DNA of 64,000 nucleotides, from the NCBI RefSeq assembly GCF_001513675.1, contig NZ_CP013859.1:2977081-3041080 (forward strand). Direction: 5' to 3'. A program made the translations under genes and the position numbers. The notes below the pieces were generated by a model. It was not told the origin of the DNA. It was given only the letters and a program-made list of their open reading frames with translations, and did no database searches. The first letter of the stretch is position 1; the number at the start of each line of letters is the position of its first letter. This document shows, piece by piece, positions 25,625 through 33,070 of the stretch. The DNA is from Microbacterium sp. XT11 (GTDB lineage: Bacteria; Actinomycetota; Actinomycetes; Actinomycetales; Microbacteriaceae).

Positions 25625-27403
25625 CTATTCGAACTTGGGAAGAAGGGCGTCCATCGGGGTGGACGACGGCATCACGCGGTAGGTCTTCATCACCTGCGTC
25701 ATGGCCTTCTGGAAGGCCGAGGCGGTGGCCGCGGACGATGTAACTCTAGTCGGCTGATCGAGGGTCACGATCACGACGTACTGAGGATCGTCGACCGGCG
25801 CGAAGCCCACCATGCTCGTGTAGTACACGCCCGCCTTGTATCCGCCGTGCCCGTCGGGGATCTGTGCCGTACCCGTCTTGCTCGTCACGCGGTAGCCGGG
25901 AACCTGGATGCGCTCAGCGTTGCCGCCCTGCACCGCGACGTTCTCCAGCATGCGCGTGAGCTCTGCGGCGGTCTCCGGCTTGATGATCTGCTTGCGGGCA
26001 GGCTCAGGCGCCTTGTGCACCGTGCCGTCGGCATCCGTGCACGACTCGATCAGCGACAGGTCGATCTTCTCCCCGCCGTTGGCGATGGCCTGGTACGCAC
26101 CCGCCACCTGCGGCGCGGTCACCGTGAAGTGCTGACCGAAGGTCGTGGTGTACAGCGACTGGTTGTCCCATTCGCTCGTCGGATGCAGCTCGCCCCCGCT
26201 CTCGCTCGGGAACCCGACCGTCGGAGTGCCGACGCCGAAGCGCTGGAGGTAGTCGTACCGCACGTCGGGACTCACCATGGTGCCGAACTTCGACAGCGCG
26301 ACGTTGGAGGAGTCGATCAGGGCGCCCGCGAGGGTGTAGTTGTACGTGGGGTGCACGAACGCATCGTTGATCACGGCCCCGTTGGGGAACTTCTCGCGTG
26401 AGGGAGCGCTGACCGTGGGGCTCGTCGGGGTGACTCCCGCGTTCTCCATCACGGCTGCGGCCGTCACCGGCTTGAACGTCGAACCGGGCTCGAACGGATA
26501 TGTGAACAGCTTGCTGCCCCAGGTGTCGGGCGACGACGCGTCGAGGTCGTTGGGGTCCATGGTCGGCCATTCCGCCGCGACCCGGATCTTGCCGGTCTTG
26601 ACCTCGACGACCGTCACGGTGCCGCCCTGCGCGCCCTGCGCCTGAGCTTCTTCGGCGATCATCTGCGTCATGTACCACTGCAGGTCGCTGTTGATCGTCA
26701 GCTGCACGCTGCCGCCGTCCACGGCGTCGACGACGCGCTCGCTCCCTGGGATCACGACGCCGTCCTTGCCCCTGCGGTAGCTCTTCTCGCCGTCGGTGGG
26801 CGCGAGACACTGGTTCTCCATCTTCTCGATGCCGGCCTGCGCGCTGCCCTCTCCGTCGAGGTAGCCGATCACGTTCCCTGCGACGGCTCCGTTCGGATAC
26901 ACGCGGGTCTCACGCGGGTCGACGTGAAGGTAGGGCAGCTTGAGGTCGCGCAGCGCGATGTACTGCTCGGTGTCGAGCCCGTTCTTCAGCTGGTACCACC
27001 GTGTGTCGGGGTTCGCGGCCAGCGCGTCGGCGACGCCGGTGCGCAGCTGCTCGGCGTCGAGCCCCATGATCTCGGCGATGCGCGTCGACGCCTCCGCCCA
27101 CGGCAGCTTGGGCGGATTCTTCTCGTTGCCTTCGACTGCTGACATCGCCTTGGGGTCGATGTTGGCGTCGTAGACCATGACGCTCTGCGCCAGCACGGTG
27201 CCGTCTGCGTCGACGATCGAACCCCGCTGGCCGGGGATGGAGCTGCCGATGCTCAGGTACTTCATGGACTGTGCCACGCGCTCGTCGGCGCTGACGACCT
27301 GGATGTCGACGAGGCGCACGATGAACGCCGCGAGGATCGAGAGGATGACCGCCAGGGCGACGACGGTGCGTCGCCGGGGACTTCGGGTGGCTCGTGTCGT
27401 CAT
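25625..27403 (-). CDS. ftsI: Class B penicillin-binding protein, FtsI/PBP2 type
   Basis: A transpeptidase that cross-links septal peptidoglycan. The 592-residue protein has a short cytoplasmic N-terminus, a membrane helix (VVALAVILSILAAFIVRLVDI), a dimerisation domain (about 50-230) with PHLHVDPRETRVYPNG, and a transpeptidase domain with the SxxK motif EPGSTFKPVTAAAVMENAG, the SxN in LIDSSNVALSKF and the KTG motif TSKTGTAQIPDG. No C-terminal PASTA domain is seen. It lies 29 bp after ftsL. The paired SEDS partner is ftsW in the same cluster. Confidence 0.94.
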   Translation of the reverse strand: MTTRATRSPRRRTVVALAVILSILAAFIVRLVDIQVVSADERVAQSMKYLSIGSSIPGQRGSIVDADGTVLAQSVMVYDANIDPKAMSAVEGNEKNPPKLPWAEASTRIAEIMGLDAEQLRTGVADALAANPDTRWYQLKNGLDTEQYIALRDLKLPYLHVDPRETRVYPNGAVAGNVIGYLDGEGSAQAGIEKMENQCLAPTDGEKSYRRGKDGVVIPGSERVVDAVDGGSVQLTINSDLQWYMTQMIAEEAQAQGAQGGTVTVVEVKTGKIRVAAEWPTMDPNDLDASSPDTWGSKLFTYPFEPGSTFKPVTAAAVMENAGVTPTSPTVSAPSREKFPNGAVINDAFVHPTYNYTLAGALIDSSNVALSKFGTMVSPDVRYDYLQRFGVGTPTVGFPSESGGELHPTSEWDNQSLYTTTFGQHFTVTAPQVAGAYQAIANGGEKIDLSLIESCTDADGTVHKAPEPARKQIIKPETAAELTRMLENVAVQGGNAERIQVPGYRVTSKTGTAQIPDGHGGYKAGVYYTSMVGFAPVDDPQYVVIVTLDQPTRVTSSAATASAFQKAMTQVMKTYRVMPSSTPMDALLPKFE

Positions 27404-27432
27404 GGACTCTCTCCGTCGGTCTCGTGGGCGGC

Positions 27433-28011
27433 TCAGTGGGTGGTCGGGCTCGGAAGTCCGTCGGTGATGGCAGGTGGCAGCTGTTCCGTGCTGGGCGTCG
27501 CGGCACCGTCCGGGTCATCATCCGTCTCACCCGCTGTCGCACCGGCGTCCGGATGCGTGAGCAGCGCGTTGCCCACGGCGCCCGATCCGTTCGGATCGAT
27601 GGTCGACGACCATCCGGCGCCTGTGCCTGCGCCGAAGACGGCGCCATCGCTGAGCCGGAGGTACGACGGCGACCCGGCGACGACCATGCCGAGGGCTGCG
27701 GCGCTGCTGGCGAGCGCCTGCGGGGAGCTCACGCCGGTCAGCTCCTCCTGCAGCGCCTCGGTCTGGAGGGTGAGGTCACGCTGCTGCGAAGAAAGGGTGG
27801 CCAGGGTGTAGGAGTCCTGGGTGATGGCGAGCGAGAGTCCGATCTGCGCCGCCCCGATCGCCAGCGCCCCGGCGAGGGCGATGAGTGCGTACACGAGCTT
27901 CGGCTTGCGCCGCGCGCGGGCTCCGGTGACGGGTTCGAGGCGCGGTCGCTGCGTCGGCGTCGGCTGCTGCAGGGCGACGCGGGGCGTGCGGATTGCGGCG
28001 TTGAGGCTCAT
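27433..28011 (-). CDS. ftsL: FtsL-like division protein with an extended C-terminal tail
   Basis: A single-pass membrane protein in the position of ftsL between rsmH and ftsI. The 192-residue protein has a basic N-terminus with [12 protein letters not shown], a helix ([23 protein letters not shown], about 40-63), and a short leucine-rich coiled-coil segment ([24 protein letters not shown], about 70-95). The remaining 95 residues are Gly/Ala/Ser/Thr/Asp/Pro-rich and disordered, and this tail is unlike the short FtsL of most bacteria. The call rests on position and topology, not on close sequence identity. The start overlaps the rsmH stop by 4 bp. Confidence 0.75.
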   Translation of the reverse strand: MSLNAAIRTPRVALQQPTPTQRPRLEPVTGARARRKPKLVYALIALAGALAIGAAQIGLSLAITQDSYTLATLSSQQRDLTLQTEALQEELTGVSSPQALASSAAALGMVVAGSPSYLRLSDGAVFGAGTGAGWSSTIDPNGSGAVGNALLTHPDAGATAGETDDDPDGAATPSTEQLPPAITDGLPSPTTH

Positions 28012-28946
28012 GCGCTGTCTCTGACCTTCTCGGCTGCGCGCAGCCGCACCGGGATCGCACGCGGGTTGCGCGCACGTTCGTCGTCGTCGGCGAGCTCCGC
28101 TCCCCGGGTGATGACCCGGAAGCGCGGAGCGTGTTCGGGGAGCTCGACCGGGAGGCCGGCGGGGGCGGTCGATGCGGATGCCGCGGCGAACGCCTGCTTC
28201 ACGAGGCGGTCTTCGAGGGACTGGTACGACATGACCACGATGCGTCCGCCGACGGCCAGGGCGTCCATGGCGGACGGGATCGCGTCGGCGAGCACGCTGA
28301 GCTCGGCGTTCACCTCGATGCGAAGCGCCTGGAACACGCGCTTCGCCGGGTGCCCGGCGCGCTGCGCTGCTGCGGGGGTCGCGGCGACCAGCACGTCGAC
28401 GAGTTCTCCCGAGCGGGTGATCGGCCTCTTCTGCCGTGCTTCGACGATGAACCGGGCGTAGCGGGCTGCCAGCTTCTCCTCGCCGTAGCGCTCGAAGATG
28501 CGCCGGAGGTTGCCTTCGCTGTACGTGGCGATGACCTCGGCCGCCGTGATGCCGGCCGTCTGGTCCATCCGCATGTCGAGAGGCGCGTCCTTCGCGTAGG
28601 CGAACCCGCGCTCGGCTTCATCGAGCTGCAGAGAGGACACGCCGAGGTCGAAGAGGATGCCTGCCGCACCCTGTGCGTGGAGGCCGATCTCGTCGTACAC
28701 GGCGTGCACGAGCGTGATGCGGTCACGGAACCGGGCGAGCCTCTCCCCCGCGATGCGCAGCGCGTCGGTGTCGCGGTCGAGCCCGATGAGACGGATGCCG
28801 GGGAAGCGCTCGAGCAGCGCTTCGGAGTGCCCTCCCATGCCGAGGGTGGCATCGACGAGCACGGCGCCGTCCTGTTGCAGGGCGGGCGCCAGCAGCTCGA
28901 CGCAGCGCTCGAGCATGACGGGGGTGTGGATGTCTCGGAGGTTCAT
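28008..28946 (-). CDS. rsmH: 16S rRNA (cytosine1402-N4)-methyltransferase RsmH
   Basis: Methylates N4 of C1402 in 16S rRNA (also called MraW). The 312-residue protein shows the SAM-binding [18 protein letters not shown] and [18 protein letters not shown] motifs, [41 protein letters not shown] and the C-terminal [17 protein letters not shown]. It follows mraZ by about 100 bp, the usual mraZ-rsmH order, and the stop overlaps the ftsL start by 4 bp. The ATG at 28946 has a GAGAAAGATC site upstream. Confidence 0.97.
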   Translation of the reverse strand: MNLRDIHTPVMLERCVELLAPALQQDGAVLVDATLGMGGHSEALLERFPGIRLIGLDRDTDALRIAGERLARFRDRITLVHAVYDEIGLHAQGAAGILFDLGVSSLQLDEAERGFAYAKDAPLDMRMDQTAGITAAEVIATYSEGNLRRIFERYGEEKLAARYARFIVEARQKRPITRSGELVDVLVAATPAAAQRAGHPAKRVFQALRIEVNAELSVLADAIPSAMDALAVGGRIVVMSYQSLEDRLVKQAFAAASASTAPAGLPVELPEHAPRFRVITRGAELADDDERARNPRAIPVRLRAAEKVRDSA

Positions 28947-29048
28947 GATCTTTCTCGGGGCGACCTTCGGCTCTGATCCCCCTCCGCTTCGCGACCCGGC
29001 ACCGGGGAAGTGTGTCGGGGCGGGAGCGGCGGGGCATCACAGCCGCGG

Positions 29049-29480
29049 TCAGAACAGTCCCGGGATCACCTCCTGCTCGAGTTCTGAGTAGGTCTCCTCG
29101 CCGGCTGCGAGGTAGTCGTTCCAGCTCTGTGCGTCCCAGATCTCGGCGTGGGCGCCGACACCGGTGACGATGAGCTCCTTCTGCAGCCCCGCGTACTGAC
29201 GGAGGTGCGCGGGGATGGTGATGCGGTTCTGGCTGTCGGGCATCTCGGCGCTGGCGCCGGAGAGGAACATGCGCATGAAGTCACGCGCCTGCTTGTTGGC
29301 GAGCGGCGCCTGACGGATCCGCTCGTGCATGGACTCGAACTCGGCCGTGCTGAAGACGTAGAGGCAGCGCTCCTGACCCCGGGTGACGACGACGCCGCCG
29401 CCCAGGTCCTCACGGAACTTCGCGGGGAGGATGACCCGCCCCTTGTCGTCCAGCTTCGGTGAGTGCGTACCCAGGAGCAT
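29049..29480 (-). CDS. mraZ: Transcriptional regulator MraZ
   Basis: MraZ binds repeats in its own promoter and controls the division and wall cluster. The 143-residue protein has two AbrB-like half-domains, each with the DxxxR motif: [16 protein letters not shown] (residues 9-24) and [18 protein letters not shown] (about 78-95). The second repeat has Asn where Gly is usual. A GAGGGGG ribosome site precedes the ATG at 29480. Three 10-bp-spaced AAGTGG repeats lie 42-70 nt upstream, matching MraZ operators in other bacteria. It is the first gene of the cluster; the 103-bp gap to rsmH holds no clear structure. Confidence 0.96.
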   Translation of the reverse strand: MLLGTHSPKLDDKGRVILPAKFREDLGGGVVVTRGQERCLYVFSTAEFESMHERIRQAPLANKQARDFMRMFLSGASAEMPDSQNRITIPAHLRQYAGLQKELIVTGVGAHAEIWDAQSWNDYLAAGEETYSELEQEVIPGLF

Positions 29481-29521
29481 CGGCCATCACCCCCTCTTCG
29501 TCCGGCCAACTTCGAGGTGCG

Positions 29522-29550
29522 CCCCACTTTACTCCACTTCCCTCCACTTT
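29522..29550 (-). promoter_or_regulatory. MraZ-box array upstream of mraZ
   Basis: On the minus strand the region reads AAAGTGGAG, GGAAGTGGAG, TAAAGTGGGG: three copies of AAGTGG(A/G)G with exactly 10-bp spacing (complement CCACTT at 29524, 29534 and 29544). MraZ proteins bind such direct repeats with 10-bp period. The third copy contains TAAAGT, which could serve as the -10 hexamer, so binding would compete with RNA polymerase. Confidence 0.75.
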
Positions 29551-29629
29551 CCTACGAAAATTCGGCGAGATGCCGCCGGAGTTCACCCAGCACCGCGACG
29601 ACTCCCCCGGAATGCCGCGGAAGAACGGG

Positions 29630-29667
29630 GTGGAGCGTGGGTGGAGGGCAGTGGAGGGGCAGTGGAG
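29630..29667 (+). repeat. Second, oppositely oriented GTGGAG repeat array
   Basis: GTGGAG occurs four times on the plus strand at 29630, 29641, 29651 and 29662, with spacings of 11, 10 and 11 bp, one helical turn each. The word matches the core of the mraZ-proximal boxes at 29522-29550, which read AGTGGAG on the minus strand, so the two arrays face opposite directions about 80 bp apart. It lies upstream of mraZ and downstream of the DUF3040 terminator, where no gene is read on the plus strand. Confidence 0.6.
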
Positions 29668-29689
29668 GAACTGCCCGCCAGAGGGCATG

Positions 29690-29721
29690 AAAAAGGCCCG
29701 GATGCTCAGTGCATCCGGGCC
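29690..29721 (-). terminator. Rho-independent terminator after the DUF3040 gene
   Basis: A perfect 11-bp stem (GGCCCGGATGC and GCATCCGGGCC) with a 5-nt loop is followed on the minus strand by TTTTT. It is 22 nt after the DUF3040 stop and separates that gene from the mraZ promoter. Confidence 0.85.
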
Positions 29722-29742
29722 TGTGGTCTGGTGGTGGTGCGG

Positions 29743-30114
29743 TCAGCGACCGTCTTGGCGGCGGTCCCATCGGTCGTTCATGCGGTCCATGAAGGACGCG
29801 TGCTTCTGCGAAGAGGTGGCGCGCTCACGCGGCGCAGCGGGGACGGATCGTCGCACCGGCGTGACGGCGACCATGACGCCGCCCAGCATCGCCGCGAACG
29901 AGACGACGCCGACGACGATCCCCCAGACATCTCCGAGGACGACGCCGACGATCAGTCCGCCGATGCCGGCGAGCAGCAGCAGCGCTCCGTAGACGAGATT
30001 CCGATAGCTCAACGTGCGGTCGCCAGTAGGCGCGCTCACGACGTCGGCGTCATTGTGCAAGAGATGGCGTTCCATCTCGTCGAGCAGACGCTGCTCCTGT
30101 TCGGAGAGTGGCAT
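29743..30114 (-). CDS. DUF3040 domain membrane protein
   Basis: A 123-residue actinobacterial membrane protein with the DUF3040 N-terminus MPLSEQEQRLLDEMERHL, two hydrophobic helices (VYGALLLLAGIGGLIVGVVLG and WGIVVGVVSFAAMLGGVMVAV) and a basic C-terminal tail (DRMNDRWDRRQDGR). It corresponds to Rv2169c beside mraZ in M. tuberculosis; the family has no known function. ATG 30114 has GAGGGGG upstream and a TAGAAT hexamer at 30142-30147. It is divergent from the polyprenyl synthase gene. Confidence 0.9.
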   Translation of the reverse strand: MPLSEQEQRLLDEMERHLLHNDADVVSAPTGDRTLSYRNLVYGALLLLAGIGGLIVGVVLGDVWGIVVGVVSFAAMLGGVMVAVTPVRRSVPAAPRERATSSQKHASFMDRMNDRWDRRQDGR

Positions 30115-30210
30115 TTCGTCCCCCTCGGGTGTCTTCCGATCATTCTACGCGCGGACCGCGTTCCGGGGTAGCGGATCAGCGCCGGAATGCCTTTACGTAT
30201 GCTGGGAGTC

Positions 30211-31299
30211 GTGCCGCCCCTCACCCCCGTCGCCGAAGCGGTCGCCGACCGCCTCGCCCTGTTCGTCTCCGGCATGCGGGAAGAGGCCGTCGAGTACGGT
30301 CCGGATGCCGGTGCGATGCTCGACGCCGCGGCCTCCACGCTCATCGGCGGCAAGCGGCTCAGGGCACGGTTCTGCCACGCAGGCTGGCGTGCCGTCGCCC
30401 GCATGGACGCCCCGGGGATCGCCGAGCCGGATGCGCTGTGGGACGTCTGCGCGGCCCTGGAGATCTTCCAGTCGGCGGCGCTCGTGCACGACGACCTCAT
30501 CGACAACTCGGACACCCGGCGGGGTCGACCCGCGGCCCACCGCGCGCTCGAGGGATCGCATCGCGACTCCGGCTGGTCGGGCGACGCTGCGGCCTTCGGG
30601 CGCTCGTCGGCCGTGCTCCTCGGCGACCTCCTCGTGGCGTGGAGCGACGATCTGCTCGAGCAGGGACTCGACGGGCACCCCCAGGCCGCGGCCGTCCGCC
30701 GTGAGTACGCGCGCATGCGTCGCGACGTCACCACCGGGCAGTTCCTCGACATCGCGGAGGAGTCGGCCTGGAGCGTGAACGCCACCGAGTCGCACCTGGA
30801 GCGCGCGCTGCGCATCGCATCGCTCAAGTCGGCCAGGTACAGCATCGAGCAGCCGCTCGTGCTGGGCGGAGCGCTCGCCGGCGGATCGGCGCCGCAGCTC
30901 GATGCGCTGCGGCGGTTCGGGCACCCCCTCGGCATGGCCTTCCAGCTCCGCGACGACGTGCTGGGCGTCTTCGGGGATGCCGCAGTGACCGGCAAGCCCG
31001 CAGGAGACGATCTGCGGGAGGGGAAGCGCACGGCGCTGGTCGCCCTCACGCGCTCGCGGGTCGACCGTGCGACCCGCGACCTGCTGGACGAGATGATCGG
31101 CGACGACGACCTGACGGCGGAACAGGTCGCCGTGGTGCAGTCCATGATGACCGGCTCCGGCGCGCTCGACGAGCTGGAGGCGATGATCGAGCGCTACACG
31201 ACCGCCGCGGACGACGCCCTCGCGGACGCACCTCTGGCTTCCGAGGCCGTGTCGGACCTGCGGGAGCTGGCCCGTGCGGCGACGCACAGGGCGGCCTGA
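30211..31299 (+). CDS. Polyprenyl diphosphate synthase (GGPP or longer-chain type)
   Basis: A trans-isoprenyl diphosphate synthase that condenses IPP with an allylic diphosphate. The first Asp-rich motif is VHDDLIDNSDTRRG and the second is QLRDDVLGVFGD; a GGKRLRARFCHAGW segment near residue 45 binds IPP. The product length is not readable, but the locus resembles idsA2 (Rv2173) of M. tuberculosis, and such products feed quinone or carrier-lipid synthesis. The 362-residue start at GTG 30211 is chosen because TATGCT lies 7 nt upstream; ATG codons at 30187 and 30199 are alternatives. Confidence 0.9.
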   Translation: MPPLTPVAEAVADRLALFVSGMREEAVEYGPDAGAMLDAAASTLIGGKRLRARFCHAGWRAVARMDAPGIAEPDALWDVCAALEIFQSAALVHDDLIDNSDTRRGRPAAHRALEGSHRDSGWSGDAAAFGRSSAVLLGDLLVAWSDDLLEQGLDGHPQAAAVRREYARMRRDVTTGQFLDIAEESAWSVNATESHLERALRIASLKSARYSIEQPLVLGGALAGGSAPQLDALRRFGHPLGMAFQLRDDVLGVFGDAAVTGKPAGDDLREGKRTALVALTRSRVDRATRDLLDEMIGDDDLTAEQVAVVQSMMTGSGALDELEAMIERYTTAADDALADAPLASEAVSDLRELARAATHRAA

Positions 31300-31340
31300 G
31301 AACCCGTCGCCTTTCGGCGTGCCGCCGGAGCGGGCGCCGC

Positions 31341-31709
31341 TCAGGCGAGCGTGCGTGCTATCCGCCGCACCTCGCTCTTGTGCCCGTCGCGCAACGCCGC
31401 GATGGGCGTGCGCCCGAGCGTGTCCTCCTCGCTGAGGAGCCAGTCGATGAGCTCGTCGTCGCTGAACCCTGCGTCCTGCAGGGCGATGATCGTGCCGCGG
31501 AGCGAGGGAAGCGGGTGACCGTCGACGATGAACACCGAGGGGACGGCGTACACGCCGCTGCGCTTCGAGCCGATGAGGTAATGCTCGTCGATGAGGCGCC
31601 GCACCCGGCCGAGGGGTTCACCGAGAGCCTCGACGAGATCGGGAAGTGTGAGCCATTCGACGGCGTCGGGGGCGGTCACGTTGTCGTCGTTTCCTGGATG
31701 CGCAGACAC
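31341..31709 (-). CDS. Rv2175c-family DNA-binding protein
   Basis: A 122-residue protein with a winged helix-turn-helix (EWLTLPDLVEALGEPLGRVRRLIDEHYLIG) and a C-terminal helical part with ALRDGHKSEVRRIARTLA. Rv2175c of M. tuberculosis is a DNA-binding substrate of the kinase PknL, and here too a PASTA kinase is nearby (33071), with the polyprenyl synthase on the other side. The start is GTG 31709, with GATAGT exactly 6 nt before it; a GTG at 31679 is an alternative. It converges with the polyprenyl synthase gene. Confidence 0.85.
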   Translation of the reverse strand: MSAHPGNDDNVTAPDAVEWLTLPDLVEALGEPLGRVRRLIDEHYLIGSKRSGVYAVPSVFIVDGHPLPSLRGTIIALQDAGFSDDELIDWLLSEEDTLGRTPIAALRDGHKSEVRRIARTLA

Positions 31710-31747
31710 GATGCCACTATCTCACCTCCGTGGGACGATCGCATATC

Positions 31748-31779
31748 GTCACACCAGTCACAGGTGACACTTTCGTCAC
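31748..31779. repeat. GTCAC repeats in the LysM gene promoter region
   Basis: GTCACA occurs at 31748 and 31757 (9-bp period) and GTCAC again at 31775 (18 bp further). The last copy pairs with GTGAC at 31764-31768, forming the inverted repeat GTGAC-N6-GTCAC. A TTGACA hexamer lies just after, at 31785-31790. The repeats lie between the divergent Rv2175c-like and LysM genes. Confidence 0.4.
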
Positions 31780-31839
31780 TCCTGTTGACATCCGTTAACA
31801 GACGTGTCAGCGTAGGCAGACGCCGAACCAGGGGGAACC

Positions 31840-32994
31840 GTGAGACAGAGCACCGCCGCACGCCGCGCCCGTCTGCTGCAGATCGGCACGCCCGTCGCCG
31901 TCCTCGGCGCGCTCGCCGGAGCGCTGTCGGCGGCCCCGGCTGCAGCCGAGGCGTCCGCTCCCCCGGCCGGCCGCCTGCAGCTCGGCCCCGCGCGCCTGAC
32001 CGCGACGCCCCCGACGTACGTCGTGCAGCCCGGAGACACGGTCTACGACATCGCACGCCGCTTCGGCCTGCGCACGGCCGACGTCCTCGCCTGGAACGGC
32101 CTGACCGGACGCTCCGTGATCCGCCCCGGCCAGACGCTGGCGCTGAGCGGGCCCGCGGCCCCCGCTCCCGCTCCTGCTGCGCCGGCGCCGGTCGCCGCCA
32201 CGCACGTCGTCGTGACCGGAGACACGGTGTACGGGATCGCCCGAACCCACGGCACCACCGTCGACGCGATCCTCTCCCTCAACGGCCTCAGCGGGGACTC
32301 GGTCATCTACCCGGGCCAGACCATCGCGGTCGCGGGTGCCCCCGTTGCCCCCGCCGCGCCGGCCGCCGTCGCCGCTCCGGCCCTCTCGGCTGCTCAGAGT
32401 CATGTCGTCGCAGCCGGCGACACGCTCTTCGGCATCGCGAAGACCTACGGCACCACGACGGCGACGCTCTACGCACTCAACGGCCTCGGCCCAGGTTCGA
32501 TCATCTACCCGGGCCAGAGCATCGTCGTCGCCGCTCCGCCTGCTTCCTCTCCTGCCGCGGCATCCGCCCCGATCCAGCGCACGGCCTCCCTGGACGGCGA
32601 ACAGGCCGCCAACGCCGCGGGCATCATCGCGATCGGCCGGCAGCTCGGGGTCCCGGACCGCGGGATCGCCATCGCCCTCGCGACGGCGATGGTCGAGTCC
32701 GGCATGCGCAATCTCGACTGGGGCGACCGCGATTCGCTCGGCCTCTTTCAGCAGCGCCCCAGCACCGGGTGGGGGACGCCGGAGCAGGTGCGCGACGTCG
32801 ATCGCAGCATCCGCGCCTTCTACGGTGGGCAGGGCGACCCCAACGGTCAGGTCACGCGCGGCCTCCTCGACATCCCGGGGTGGGAGACGATGGCCTTCAC
32901 CGACGCAGCGCAGGCCGTGCAGATCTCGGCGTATCCGGATCGTTACGGTCAATGGGAGACGCAGGCGCACCAGTGGCTGGCGCTCTACGGGTGA
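31840..32994 (+). CDS. Secreted LysM protein with a lysozyme-like C-terminal domain
   Basis: A 384-residue wall-binding protein. Residues 1-38 are a signal peptide (VAVLGALAGALSAAPAAAEA). Three LysM repeats follow (about 59-103, 121-165 and 187-231; each has GDTVYDIAR, GDTVYGIAR or GDTLFGIAK and ends PGQTLAL, PGQTIAV or PGQSIVV), joined by Ala/Pro linkers. The C-terminal part (about 252-384) has the actinobacterial lytic-domain pattern ATAMVESGMRN, with Glu286 as candidate catalytic acid, and SLGLFQQRPSTGWGT. Muralytic activity is inferred. The GTG start follows AGGGGGAACC. It precedes the PASTA kinase. Confidence 0.9.
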   Translation: MRQSTAARRARLLQIGTPVAVLGALAGALSAAPAAAEASAPPAGRLQLGPARLTATPPTYVVQPGDTVYDIARRFGLRTADVLAWNGLTGRSVIRPGQTLALSGPAAPAPAPAAPAPVAATHVVVTGDTVYGIARTHGTTVDAILSLNGLSGDSVIYPGQTIAVAGAPVAPAAPAAVAAPALSAAQSHVVAAGDTLFGIAKTYGTTTATLYALNGLGPGSIIYPGQSIVVAAPPASSPAAASAPIQRTASLDGEQAANAAGIIAIGRQLGVPDRGIAIALATAMVESGMRNLDWGDRDSLGLFQQRPSTGWGTPEQVRDVDRSIRAFYGGQGDPNGQVTRGLLDIPGWETMAFTDAAQAVQISAYPDRYGQWETQAHQWLALYG

Positions 32995-33058
32995 CGCTCC
33001 AGGCGAAACCTCAGCCTCTGGGGGCGAGCCGTTCCCAGGGCTTTCAGCCAGCCTTCCA

Positions 33059-33064
33059 TAGAAT
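33059..33064 (+). promoter_or_regulatory. Candidate leaderless -10 hexamer of the PASTA kinase gene
   Basis: TAGAAT, then exactly 6 nt (CTTGAC), then the GTG at 33071. No separate ribosome site is seen. Confidence 0.5.
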
Positions 33065-33070
33065 CTTGAC

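Noticed and set aside
31700..31840. Possible cyclic-di-AMP riboswitch or CRP site before the LysM gene
   Set aside because: In Streptomyces similar genes carry a riboswitch, but this gap is too short and no such fold is seen. A TGTGA-N6-TCACA CRP site is not present; the spacing is N8 for the closest fit.
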